Below are positions 39,996-53,298 of a stretch of 64,000 bases of DNA, one piece after another. Below the pieces are notes generated by a model that searched no databases, was not told the DNA's origin, and was given only the letters and a program-made list of their open reading frames with translations. The stretch is taken from contig CM074146.1 of NCBI GenBank assembly GCA_037178625.1, positions 1,302,001-1,366,000 on the forward strand. The letters run 5' to 3'. This DNA comes from Skeletonema tropicum. Its lineage: Eukaryota; Bacillariophyta; Thalassiosirophyceae; Thalassiosirales; Thalassiosiraceae. Made by a program: the position numbers and the translations under genes. The stretch's first letter is position 1; every line of letters starts with the position of its first letter.

Positions 39996-41658
39996 TCTCT
40001 CCTCAATCGAGAGCAATCCATCTATTGCGACTTTCGCTCCTCATTCGGTGCTACCTGGATACAATCATCACCTGAAGTTATCTTCTTGATATTCATTACT
40101 GACATTTCTTGTCTTTTATTTCATCTTTTGCAGACGCTTCCAGTTTCGTGTCAACGAATATCTCTGCGGTGAAACGATATCTCATTCGTTTCGACGAATT
40201 CAGCAGTGACGAATTGTTTGTCAGCAGAAGGTCTCGCCAGCCGCACTGTTTTGCTCCCTCCGGAATCTTAAGCAAAGCGTTCTGTCTTTATGTTCATGTC
40301 CGCAAGTTGATTCGACGAGCACCAACTCGTAAATACTGTGATGTTCTGCGTCAGGAGTGTCCTCCAAGTAGAATCTGGTAGCATCACGACAAGCTTGCCC
40401 AGAACGTTGACAAACAATTCATCCGATGTATTTGCGAAGGCTTGGCCGCTGTAGCTTTTACATCACTCAGTCACTCGCGCTCCCCACCGACCTCTGTCTG
40501 GTGATTATCTCCATCGTCAATCGACGTCCTCCCTGCATGATTTATGCAATTACACCAAGGTCTCCTGACTCCTCTTGCATCTCTGGTGCATTTTACTTGG
40601 TTCAATTCAAAAAGGATTGTTTCCTTGAAACTCGGTCTTATGACCATCCCTTTGCATCTTCGATGCTCACAAGGATTTCTTCCTTACCACCATCGTCTCA
40701 CGACGTTTTCCTCTGCATTTCGGTGCAACCCTCTCGGTCTCATCACAAGGATGTTTCTATACCCATATCTATCGTCTCACGACGTCCCCTTCTGCATTTC
40801 GATGCACCCCTCTCGGTTTCGTCAAAAGGATGTCTCCACCTCAACTTTCTCGATATTGGCCTATTCATCTGGCTGTAGCATTCATCATCCTGCTTTAAGT
40901 GCTTTGTGGCTCTGATGCTGCATCATCGCGGACCCAGGTCTCTTGACCTTCCACTGCTTGGTCTCTATCAAAAGGATTGATTCCTCGCCCCGTCTTTTGC
41001 TATCGGCCTCTTGTCTGGCTGCAGGACTCTTCATTCTGTATGTGGCTTACGCTGCACTATGGCTCATCACACCCGGCTTCTTAAGTAGCCTACCCCTCTT
41101 TTTTTTTTATGAAAAAAAATTAAGACGAGGAACTGTCGAGACTTTGTCTTGCAGTACAGGGGTGGACGTCCCCTGTTTGAGTGCGCGGCGATAAACGTAT
41201 CCACGCTTCCGCTTCTGGTACATTTTTGCCCCCGGAGGGGGCCCTTTTTCACGTGGGTGTGGGCATGTAGGGTTAATGGGGGTTAATGCTATTTACCACG
41301 CCTGGATCAAAATTGACAGAAAGACTCCCATCTGGAAGAACAAAATCAAGATAAATTAGAATCCCCGGGGGATTGTTGCAATAGTTTAAACTTAAGCTTT
41401 CCATACCATTGACCACCTGACCCGATAGTTGGATAGTCGATAAAGTCCATCTGATGTCCTAAAGAGGGCATGGTTAGCTTGTACTTATGTACTTTTGCTC
41501 TTACCTACCATGGTTGGGAAGTTGCGCGCAAGCTGCGCGGGATATAGTTTTGTTGGCGGCAAGTTTGGAAGTTGCTTTTGAGAGAGGTGTGTCTCTTTGT
41601 CGGAGGCAAATTTATTTGAACGAACTCGCTACAATATCGCTCACAATCTTACATCTAG
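39996..41658. other. Mini-hairpin and non-coding DNA, right unit
   Basis: Counterpart of 11,208-12,870, with the same chain of tiny hairpins at about 40,529-40,820 and the GC hairpin at 41,228-41,242. No gene. Confidence 0.6.
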
Positions 41659-42394
41659 CAATCATTGACGGCGCTGCATTACGAGAAGTGTATTTTGTGA
41701 GGGCTTCGCCCGAACTGTGAGTAATACTGTTTATACGTCGTGCCAACTGTCTGGATTACACCCTCCTCAGCGGTCGCTTTTTGGGATCTTACATCGTGCC
41801 AACCAATCATTGACGGCGCTGCATTACGAGAAGTGTATTTTGTGAGGGCTTCGCCCGAACTGTGAGTAATACTGTTTATACGTCGTGCCAACTGTCTGGA
41901 TTACACCCTCCTCAGCGGTCGCTTTTTGGGATCTTACATCGTGCCAACCAATCATTGACGGCGCTGCATTACGAGAAGTGTATTTTGTGAGGGCTTCGCC
42001 CGAACTGTGATTATCATTGATTACACATCGTGCCAACTGTCTGGATTGCACCCTCCTCAGCGGTCGCTTTTTGGGATCTTACATCGTGCCAACCAATCAT
42101 TGACGGCGCTGCATTACGAGAAGTGTATTTTGTGAGGGCTTCGCCCGAACTGTGATTATCATTGATTACACATCGTGCCAACTGTCTGGATTGCACCCTC
42201 CTCAGCGGTCGCTTTTTGGGATCTTACATCGTGCCAACCAATCATTGACGGCGCTGCATTACGAGAAGTGTATTTTGTGAGGGCTTCGCCCGAACTGTGA
42301 TTATCATTGATTACACATCGTGCCAACTGTCTGGATTGCACCCTCCTCAGCGGTCGCTTTTTGGGATCTCACATCGTGCCAACCAATCATTGAC
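41659..42394. repeat. 145-bp tandem repeat, right unit
   Basis: Same five copies in the same subtype order as 12,871-13,606. Tandem arrays usually change copy number quickly, so identical arrays point to a very recent duplication or an assembly effect. Confidence 0.95.
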
Positions 42395-43118
42395 CGTAAG
42401 AACCATTGCCATTGCTTCAACATACTGCTTTTGCGTGACCTTTTCTCATAGTAGCTTCATCAAGTGCAGCCGGGCATCCCATACAAAAAGGTCACGCGAA
42501 CTCAGTAATGCAGCTCAACGAAACGATGATGCGTGCGCGAAACTTATTATTGGAACTTTTGTTGTTCCTGTCGATTGGAGAGTCATGTTGGTACACCATC
42601 AACGGAGGCGCAGACGAGTACAGCCTCGCTCGTCGAGTTGGATTCTTTAGGAAGGACGATTAGTATGCTTTCCTTGTCGGCACTGGGCTGGTATCATACA
42701 CTTGCACGGTCAATCCAGTTACTACTGAGCGTGAGAAGATGGAGAAGATACAAATCAATAGAGATGAATGGAACAATTTGATGATTGAATATAAAAGTAA
42801 TGAGGTGTGAGCTGGCTCAAGTTGATTGAAGGAATGCGAACGTCCTGTTTGAATGGCAGCGGATATACGTGACAAAAACTTTGCCATCGGCTGGTTCTAC
42901 CGCTCCAAGATATGACAACAATGCAGCGCATTTAAAGTGGCAGTTTTGTTTCTGAGAGATAACATTTATTCATATCAAGCAACTGCGCGAAACTGTCTAT
43001 ATTTCGTTTAACGCGAGGAGGTTGTGTGTTTGGGGTCTCTAAGCTACTGCAGACGCAACAATTCAACACAAAGTTAACTTCATCAAATCAGACCTGATCG
43101 TCAGGATGCAATAGCGTT

Positions 43119-43788
43119 AGATTATTATGCAAGGCATTTGTGATTCAACAAGTTGAAGAGCTCAGACTTCTTCTACATATCAATGTGGACGACATAGCAA
43201 TTCAGACCTAACACATATCTTACAAAGTCCGTACAATCATTATACTACTCAATTTTGGCTCATTTTAATGCCCTTGTCAGGACACATTTAGTGCTTCTAT
43301 TGTGCATTCACACGTGATTTTACAGATTGAAGTCACCAGACCTCTTCTATGCATTCATGTGGACGACATATCAACTCCAACCTCGGGTATGTCATCTGCA
43401 GTTCGTATGACACTACGCTACTCAGTCACGGCCAAATCAAAAAATGCCTCATCAGGACACATTGAGTGATTCTATTGTGTGATATATCAGTGATGTAAGA
43501 GGTTTTAATAATCAGGCCTCATCTATGCATCCATGTGGATGAAATATCAACTCCAACCTCGGGTATGTCATCTGTAGCTCGTATATCAATATGCTACTCA
43601 ATCTTTGTCAAGCCCAGTGCCCTCTTCAAAACACATATTTTGACTATATTGTGTGATGTACTCGTGCTTGTGAACGTTTTAGTCAGCAAACCTCTTCTAT
43701 GAATGCATATAGACAACATATCAACTCTAACCTCGGATATGCCATCTGTAGTGTACACAGCAACCTTATAATGATCGATTTGGGCAAC
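43119..43788. repeat. ~175-bp tandem repeat, right unit
   Basis: Counterpart of 14,331-15,000. Confidence 0.83.
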
Positions 43789-43832
43789 GTGTTAGCTCAG
43801 TATTTTGACACCATTTTATGCGTCTAGCATCG

Positions 43833-44703
43833 TCAATTCAAGCAACATCCGCTACTAGTGGTGCATTTTAGTTGGCAACGATAGTACGAAAGGATATATA
43901 CACGGCTCATGGTAACTACACTTGTAGCGACGATGTTACAGTCTCGTATGCGACTTGATGAAGGCCAATTGAGCGTAGAGCTAGCTGTTTGCGACACATT
44001 TATGTGTGTAGCAACGTGAATATGAGCCTGAGCCGCTGCTAGTGGTTCATTATAGTTGGCAACAATAGTACGAAAGGACATACACACGGCTCATGGTGAC
44101 TACACTTGTAGCGGCGATGCTGCAGTCTCGTATGCGACTTGATGAAGGCCAATTGAGCGTAGAGCTAGCTGTTTGCGACACATTTATGTGCGTAGCGACG
44201 TGAATATGAGCCCGAGCCGCTGCTAGTGGTTCATTATGGTTGGCAACGATAGTATAGAAGGAAATGGATTCGGCTCATGGTGACTACACTTGTAGCGGAG
44301 ATGTTACAGCCTCGTATGCGACTCGATGAAGGCCAATTGAGCGTAGAGCCAGCTCCTTCTTTCACCATCTCAATGTGTGCGGCGACGTGAATATGAGCCC
44401 GAGCCGCTGCTAGTTGTTCATTATGGTTGGAAACGATAGTATAGAAGGAAATGTATAGGGCTCATGAAGACTACACTTGTAGCGGCGATGTTACAGCCTC
44501 GTATGCGACTTGATGAAGGCCAATCGAGCGTAGAGCGAGCTCCGTCTTTCACCATTACAATGTCTGTAGCGACGTGGATATGAGCCTGAGCCGCAGCTGG
44601 TGGTTCATTATAGTTGGCAACGATAGTATAGAAGGAAATGTATGGGGCTCATGAGGACTACACTTGTAGCGGCGATGCTGCAGTCTCTATGCGACTTGAT
44701 GGA
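43833..44703. repeat. ~185-bp tandem repeat, right unit
   Basis: Counterpart of 15,045-15,915. A single A-to-G difference from the left unit was noticed just downstream, near 44,779. Confidence 0.9.
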
Positions 44704-45375
44704 GGCAGAGTAGAATTCAGTCACGGATCAACCGTGACTGACTTACAGTTTCTGGCGGGAAAGAGGTTGAAGGCCGTGAGGTGTGTCTGTCATCAGACAT
44801 CAGAGGCAAATTGAACGAACTCTGACAAGATCAAACACACCGTCGATTCGACCGAAACATCGATAGGACTTACCAAGGTGGCTGTGAATTTCTTCTTAAC
44901 TGGTACAATGACCTCACATCAAATAATGAAAACTTGTAACACTAAAGTATAATCAATATACATACTTTACATATACATAAGTATACCATGAACTACTATG
45001 CTTGTATGCTTGGACAAATTACAATCCTCTCTTACATTTGACCTTCTTCCCTATTTGCTCTCACTTCTCTGTTTTACACGTACCAACAAAACTACTTTGG
45101 CGTGCCAACCGTCCCTCCGGGGGCGCTTCACGGAGTGACTTCTTATTGGTTTTTGTCATCGGCGAATCTGAGCACCTACTTTATCGGAGCTACACATCTA
45201 TGAAGCTATCTGAACATCATCTATCACGTCGGATTTGGACCTATCGGAGCATCTATTATTCGAGCTATCGGAGCATTATTTGCAGTCTTTCCCTCTCGAG
45301 AGCCTCATCTCAACTTGTTGGATCTGTCTGTGCCATGTCTTTCACTTTGATTCTCACAAATCACTTTTGTCAGAA

Positions 45376-45656
45376 TGGCATAAGGACTTTGTCCTTCAGA
45401 CATCATCCTTATCGGGATTCCATGGCACACAGGACTCTTAGTCCCTTTCGGTTGTCACATCGTCACTCATCTGGTGACATGCTTCATCACTTTGTTCGGC
45501 AGATGGCATCATTCGTGATCCATTGTTCTGCTGCATCGTTCGGTCTCATTATCATGTAGATAATAAGCCCTCACTTCTTGTGGCATCACAATATTAGCAC
45601 ATTCATTCCTTGTCATCATTGCCTTTCTGGATCTCCTCCATCTTCATGTCGCTTGT
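45376..45656. repeat. Dispersed direct repeat, right copy in right unit
   Basis: Counterpart of 16,588-16,868. The decayed DNA that follows to 47,536 matches 16,869-18,748. Confidence 0.7.
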
Positions 45657-47536
45657 GGGTTGCAATTTGCAATCAGATGAAAAGTGAGCAAGAAAGTGGA
45701 TCGAGGAAAGTGCACAAGAGAGTGTTCGAGAAAGTAGGCTAACCTACTTACTCTAGAGAGCGATACGCGAGAGGCAAAGGCGGGAATAGATAATTACTTA
45801 TACTCCAGTCCAATCAAGCTACAGCCACAGAGCATTTCAATTTATCGAATATCATTTCAATTTCTTATTTTTAGGCATACAGAAATCGTGCCATTTTACG
45901 GAACATCCATTTTACATACAACAGCCCGAAAGAGGTGTGATCGACAAGTGAATCAGCAAGCAAAGTGAACGCAACAACTTTGGGTACTTCAAGGCCCTAA
46001 TAGACACTGGTTTAATACCAGCCATTATCCTCATCCCTACGGGTTCCAAGGCTGATCAATTGTAGAAATGTCAGGAGCTGGTCAGCACAGCAGCTGGTCT
46101 AGAAGCCTCCACGGAAAGTTGACAATGAATGGTCTCCGTCTCTCCGAGTTTGATATAAAAGCAGTTATTGAAACACAGCAGATCCAAATCCGGTAACTAT
46201 GTCCGTTTGAAGAATAATATTTGTCGAACACAGCGATGCTCACAGTTTATTTCAGTCTTAAACTCAGTGCATTACAACAGCTATAGAGTTAACAAGCCAA
46301 TCATGTTCTCTCAGGAAAATATATACACAACGCCAAGTTGGCAATCAATATCGATCAAATTAAACGATGACAACTTTGTGTCTTCAAGGATGCTATTATA
46401 TCAAACGCGCAACGCTAAGCCTACGACAAAAGTTGGCGCTCGAGTTCTCAAGAAAGTTTACATCTATCGTGAAGCTTGGCCAGCGATGGGTTGGTCCTTA
46501 TCCTTATACTGTCAAAACAGTCCGAAGCTACAGGTACAACAAGTCTTTTCAATTGTTCACATATCATTTTCGTTTCTCTCAAGTCGCAGGACCTAGAAGT
46601 CAAGTGCAATTTTTACAAGCAATGTCTCATGAGTTCGATCCATGGGGCAGCAATGCCAAAGTACAGTAGTTGCTGGCATACTGAGCATGTATGTATCGAA
46701 CTTTCATGACCAACCGATGGTCAGCAAAGGAATAGCAATCAACACATTAGCTAGAATCTTCGAATTGTTAGCAGCAGTAGCGGCAACAGCATCAGCAGAT
46801 AGATAGATAGAGATACTGAGATAAAAAGACAGATAGGTAGAATGAGAAAGAGAATAGCGTACCCCCTGCCTTGAGTAGGTTCCGTGGTTATGGGTTCCAC
46901 AGCGGAAATTCCCGCATAAAAAGTACCTTCGCGTGCACGCTAGATTAGTCAGAATATCCAAGAATAGTCAAGGAATGAAATTTCAATATCAGCCAAATCA
47001 AAGCAAACAACAACAACGCTTGAGCTCGATCCATGGGGCAGCAATGTCGAGGTACGATAGGTACTGACATAATAGTATTTATGTATCGATCTCTTTACGT
47101 AGATATTCAGAAGAAGTGCGTAGGAAAGATCCACGTCGACAGCATCATCTCCATATCCATTAACAACCATGAAGAAGTCTAGCAGTAGTAACACTCACAA
47201 TTATTAATATTGTCAATCGATCATAGACTCCCTCTAGAACTGAATTCAGCTTACCTGGTCAACTTAGACCCCAGTGGGGTCTACATCATCTCTCTAAGTA
47301 TGTTGTATGATAGATAGATAGATAGATAGATAGATTATTTTAGTCACTACTCTCTAGAGACACCGGTGTCAGTAGAATAGAGATCAGAGAGATACTCCTG
47401 CATACTTAAATATTATGTATGAGTACTTAGCGCGGTGAATCACCTCTACGCCATACCTCTAGTCAAGACGGTGTATTGACCGAGGGATAAAGAACAAGGA
47501 CACTACTGACGAAGAAATGGATGACTGCAATGGAGA

Positions 47537-48178
47537 CGCAGCCATAATCATATAGCGCCGTTTCTCAATAATCATATAGCGCCAGGTACATGTATGTAAT
47601 TCCTACATACGTAAGGTGGCCCTTTCTCACACAACGCTCGCACTTAACCGCTTCAACGCTCAAATTTTTTTTTGCCCGCCACGCATCATCAACTCACACC
47701 CAGCAATTGAAAACTGTGTTCGCAGATAGTATCAGTACCGTTAGCGAGACTAATCAGTACCGTGTTAGCAAGACTATGGGTTATATCTTACCTCTACCTG
47801 CTGCTTCAATCCTACTTATTGTACTTACTACGCAAACTTTGGTGACGGGTGACGTATCTTTCATAAGTACCTGAGACAAACTTCAATAAGAGAAAGGATG
47901 ATAAGGACGAAACGTATCGTGGATTGCCGCTTCCGCTGTTCGAGTACCGCTAATGGTAGTGAAGTCCCATTTCATATGTAGGAGTGCCGTTTATGTGCCG
48001 GAGAGGAATGTAAGACGGGTGGAATGATGGTGGTACAATATTAAGTTTCATGCGGGGCATTTGACAAAAGTGAGAAATGTGCGAGCGTTTGTGAGAAAGG
48101 GCCACCTTACGTATGTAGGAATTACATACATGTACCTGGCGCTATATGATTATTGAGAGCTATATGATTATGGCTGCG
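47537..48178. mobile_element. MULE-like element, right unit
   Basis: Counterpart of 18,749-19,390 with the same TIRs and 9-bp TSD (47,528-47,536 and 48,179-48,187). Confidence 0.85.
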
Positions 48179-48470
48179 CAATGGAGACATTGTCGGAAAT
48201 GAAAGCCGAGGGACAGACGATTGACAAAACATCAACCATTGACATAACACCTTTCCACACACAACACACACTACGAGAGTGCATCTTTCAACTGGAGTAT
48301 TCAGTGCGCACAAGGCACAAGATCGATAGGAACTCCTTATTTACAAAGGAGTTTCTTTTTACCTTCATGCATTGAAATGGGTGGCTCTCAAAATAATGTT
48401 ACGCCTTCATTAGATAATAATAATAATAACTTAAAAAATTACGGTAGATGAGTAAGATAGCTCTAGAGAG

Positions 48471-51400
48471 ATGATGAAGATGATGAGCAATCAACAGCAA
48501 CTAGAGCTCGTGTCGATGAACTTGAAGCAATGGACCGTCGGTGCCGTTGACTCGCTGAGATCAAAAGGCAAACAAAATCTAGGCGAAATAGTTTGCTCTC
48601 GAGAGTACCTATCATGTGCTTTGAAAATTGCTCACTCCCTTTCTGATCAGCTGTCTACCGTTGAAGAAGAGAGGGGGTATAAAGATAACAAAGAGAGCTC
48701 TTCTCGGCGCAACAGCAATAATGATAATATCATTGCTTTTCAGCCCATAATTGAGACGGCCAATGAATCGTGCTCAGAACACATTTCTGTGTACTGCACG
48801 AAGCTTCAGGGCGAAATTAGAGCACATGATAAGAGCACAAATGCTTATCAGAGCGATGGGGGACGCATAGAATCTAAGGCCACCGATATTGAGCCATTTT
48901 CGAGTCCCGGAGAGATGCATAATTTGAATCAAGGAGAGATGCATAATTTGGCACAGCAGTTTTCTTCTGCATTGCTTGCGCATGAGAAGAAGTCTGGAAG
49001 ACCAGTTGATTATTTGGACGTTCGAGGCGCTACTTTGAATGAGGGTGCAGTACACGGAAGGCCTCTCAGCAATAATGGAAAACAGTTAATACATTCAACG
49101 GGGATTGCCTTCTATGAGCTCTTTTCGGGCGGACACCTCACAGCTGGGGCGGGAGCTTTGGGACATGCAGCTACCAAATCACATCATGGGGCATACAATG
49201 AATCGTTTGGTCATAACCCGACCAAACGAAGATCACAAAACAACACCAACCTAGATGGTAATTCATCACAGCAGGGAGTGGGACTAGCGCCATCGATAGC
49301 ATCGATATCTGTAGAGCCACTGAGGCTGTTGGGCTTGCCCACTGCTCTCTGTGACCTGATCAGCAATATGCTAGATTGCATGATTGGAGATGCTCACGGT
49401 GGTAACGGGGAAGCTTATTCATTTATTTCAGAAGTTAGAGATGATTTGAAGCTAATGAGTGATTCTCCCAAACTATATCTCCACGGTATTGATTTGGCAA
49501 ATGCTACCAACGTCGGCCTACAATTTGGAACATCCCTGTACGGTAGAGATACAGAACTGCATACGTTGAAAGAGTGTTTTCAGCGATCAATATCATGTGA
49601 GTGTGAGGTCGCAATGGTTTGTGGGCCATCGGGTATAGGCAAATCAAAGCTCTCGCAAGAATTTGCTCGCTCTGTCAATGAAAATGGCAAAAGTATTTTT
49701 TTATCTGGACGATTCGATAAACTTGAGTCGCAGCCTCTTCATGCCATCAGCTCTGCGTTTGATAAGTATTGTGCTTGGGTGAGTGTGGAAGATCAGTTGA
49801 CTGCTGGACGAGTATCTAGTGCTTTGAAGGAGATTTTGGGGGAGGAGATGGACTGCCTAGTTGCAGTAATGCCAAGCCTGGCTAATATTCTTGGTGATGA
49901 TTTCAATGTCAGTCAGAATAACAAGAAGAACACAGCAGTGGATGCACAAAAGAAGCTGCGTTATCTGTTTTGTCAATTTGTTGAAGTCATAGCTACATGT
50001 CACGAGGAGCCTCTGATACTCTTCCTTGACGATTGTCAATGGATAGATAACGCTTCTGTTGCGCTTCTGTATCAGATATTGATGTTGTCGGGTTCATCCA
50101 TCCAAGATCACCGCCTTTTCTTCTTCGGGGCATGTCGTGATGATGAAATGAGTGAATCTCACCCTCTCCATAAAATGTTCACGACTGTAAACAGTTTGTG
50201 TGGAACCAAGATGACCAGGATTCATCTCACATCTATGAGCATAGGTGCTCTGAATGAGTTTGTGTCGACTGAATTGTCTTTGCTACCACGCATCACCCGC
50301 CCCCTCGCTGACATTCTGCACCATCAAACGAAGGGGAGTCCACTTTTTGTGAAGCAAGTGATGATGGAATTGTACAAACAGAGAATGCTTTATCCTTCTC
50401 TCTCTCGTCGTCGATGGGTGTGGGAAGCTGACAGAATTGCTGGCATGAATATTCCAGAGAATGTTGCTACGTTCATCACAAAGTCTTTCGATCGTTTGCC
50501 CTTTGAAGTACTTTCTGCCTTGGTCGTTCTGTCATGCTTCGGTGCAAGGGCCGATATTGCGTTGATAGAAGTGTTGGAAAGAGAAATAGAGCAATCACTA
50601 ATAGCTCCACTTGACGACGCTGTCGCTCACAGTGTGCTTGGAAAGAGAAATGGAGAGTTCTACTTCATGCACGATAAGCTGCAGGAAGCTGCTTATAGTA
50701 AGATGAAGCCAGAAGAACGTTGTCTCCATCACCACCAGTAAGTCAGTCTCTCGTTGGTGTTGTTTTTGTCATCGCTTCGGTCAAATACTCACAATGCACT
50801 TCACTCCACTCCACTCTAGGTATGGGTTGGCGTTAGGATTTGTTGCAGCGAGAGAACGAGATGACAGATTACTACTGACCGCAGTTTCGCAGATTAATCA
50901 CGGTGGGCCGCAAGCAGTCATCGATGAAGAGCAAGCTGTAGTAGTTGCTCATCTGAACTTAGATGCGGGGGGAAAAGCTATGAACATGTCAGACTTCTTT
51001 TCGGCATACTCATTTTTCGATCATGGCATCTCATACCTGCGGAAAGACCATTGGAGCGAGCATTATGATTTGAGCTTGGAATTGTTCAATTCAGCGGCGA
51101 AGTGTGCCTTGATGAATGCAGAGCATGAAAGTGTCAAATTGCTTACAGAACAAATCATGCAAAATGCCAAATGCTTTGAAGATACATTTCAGGCGATCTC
51201 CGTCACAGTTACTTTGCAGAATTGGTCTGGAAATGCGTCTGCTGCCGTGGAACTCATGAATAGCACGCTGTCAAAACTAGGAGAAGCACTTCCTTCGGTG
51301 GTCACACCAGCTATCACCAACTTGTTCTTGGATGAGACGAAAGAAAAGCTCGCTAGTCTATCGAATAATGCTCTGCTGGATTACTCAGTCATGGTGAATC

Positions 51401-52781
51401 CCTCAAAGATTTTGGCGGTGGAGTTGTTAGTCAAACTGTATGGGGCTCTAACTGCAATTGGCAAAAGAGCTCTGATGTTAATCATCCCGTTGAAGGTAAT
51501 ACAAATATCTTTGACATACGGCATGAGCCCACACTCTCCTTCGGCTTTTGCGCAATACAGCAATTATCTTGCTACCATTGAAGGCAAATTTCAAGAGGGA
51601 TACCGCTACGCAAAGCTCGCATTATCTTTGATGAAGAAAATTCACTCTCGTGCTCACGAGGGGAGTACCATGACTTGGTCGAGCCACACAAGGATACATG
51701 TTGAGCCCATGCAAAGCTCAATTGAGTGCTATCTTGATGCATATAAAGCTCACATGAAGAGTGGCAATGCATACGCCGTAGCGAGTTCCTTGGTGTATAA
51801 TAATTTAGGCTTATTGTCGGGGAAGAACTTGAACGAAGTTGTGTCTTCAATGAATGTCACAATCAAGGAATCAAAGTATCACAAGAATATTATCGTACTC
51901 ACGCTTCTACTGCCGATGGTTCGAATTGCCTTGCGACTCAAGGGTGAATCAGATGCACCGGCACCACAGCAGGATAATCTCACGGATACCGTCGGAAAAA
52001 TCAATGGGGGTGAGAGCGATGGAAAACACACGTCTCTCTTGCATGCAATGTTTTTTGCGAAGCTTTTTGAGGCGTTCATATTCAGAGAGCTCAATGAAGC
52101 AACAGATGCTGCCGAGAAATATTTCTCCTTCAACCCGTTTGTATTTACCCCTACAGTAATTTTCTTCGGGAAATTGTAAGTCCTTGCCCGTATTGCTGTC
52201 AATTACATCTTCAACACACTAACTTTGCGTTTTATGCACTGCATGTCTACAAATATGTTCAGCTACTCTGGCCTTATATCCTTTTGGGCTGCTAGAGAGA
52301 TGAATGGCAAGATTGAGTCGAGGAAATGGATGAGAATTGGAGTTGAGTGTAAGGATGAGTTTGTCAAGTTGTCAGTTTCCGCATCTACATGGAACTTTGA
52401 GAACAGTGAGTGCCGTCATCTCTCTCTCTACGTCTACGTTTTATCTTTTCATCTTTCAATATTCCGCCTCATGCTTTGCTCTCTAATCTTATCTGCACTA
52501 CTGCGTCCACGGAGTCATTTCTTCTCCAAGCCGAACAGCACTTTTGTAGCCGAAACTTCGAACTTGCAGAAACAATGTATGATGCCGCAATATCAAGCTC
52601 GCAGATTCATAAGTTTGTGAATGAAGTGGCGTTGGCAAATGAGCTTGCTGGTCACTTTTACCTTGAGACGGGTAGAAGAAATAGATCAGTACATTACTTC
52701 TCACAGGCGTTTGAGAAGTACAATGAGTGGGGTGCTGTTGCGAAGGCAAATACACTCACTGAATATCTCGATGAGCGCTGA
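48471..52781 (+). CDS. AAA_16-type ATPase, copy 2, doubtful last splice site
   Basis: Exons 48,471-50,737, 50,820-52,175, 52,263-52,405 and expected 52,513-52,781. The protein matches copy 1 almost exactly to about residue 560 and then diverges (for example DSHPLD versus ESHPLH, and many changes in the TPR-like part). Walker A and Walker B are unchanged. The bases before exon 4 are GG (52,511-52,512) where copy 1 has AG. Intron 3 is 107 nt, so it cannot be retained in frame, and the next AG two bases later shifts the frame to an early stop. Unless a non-canonical acceptor is used, the product loses its last ~90 residues. It ends YLDER instead of YLDYIKR. Either a decaying paralogue or a base-call error. 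Confidence 0.75.
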
Positions 52782-52794
52782 GAGATGAGCTACT

Positions 52795-53298
52795 TCTTGA
52801 AAAGATAGGAGAGAGACAGTCGAGTGAGGTGAGATCATAATATTATATATTAGCATTAACATAATATCATGTTAAGTAAACATTACATTGGTTATCTTAT
52901 CCACTCTTGCATGTTCTGATAAGTGAAGGTCCTGTAAGAGGCAACGTATCGTTTTGTTACTAGCTGCTGTGGCTGATGAGCCAATCCCCTCCCTCTCCCC
53001 TTCTTCACCGCTGTATCAGCTTTCAATTATGCAGCTTCCACAACCAAGAGCTGAACTCAACACAAAGTTAATTCCTATTTACTTCAGAAAGGAAGTGATG
53101 AGATAAGAGAGATTAGTATTAGTAAATGTTCGTTAGAACAAGAAGATTATGTGAAAGACAAGATCACACGAAGCTGAAAGGTGAAGACCTACCGCTAGCG
53201 TTACTTATCATGTTCTAATATCATGAGTACCTCTCTCTCTCTCTCTAGAAGTAGGAGTACCTTGACTGCATTTAGCTCAAACCTGCCTGTTAGATAGC
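52795..53298. other. Intergenic region between convergent genes
   Basis: About 500 bases between two genes that end towards each other. AT-rich, with a CT-repeat at about 53,231-53,246. No gene seen. Confidence 0.5.

Larger units (their letters stand above)
28789..52794. repeat. Right unit of the tandem duplication
   Basis: Second copy of 1-24006. The same mobile elements, target-site duplications and satellite arrays sit at the same relative positions, so the duplication happened after all those insertions. Similarity ends just after the AAA-ATPase stop codon; the DNA beyond 52,795 is unrelated to 24,007-24,299. Confidence 0.97.

Noticed and set aside
1..52794. Two separate insertions of the non-LTR element
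   Set aside because: Both copies share the same TSD, flanks and neighbouring satellites, so the second arose by segmental duplication.
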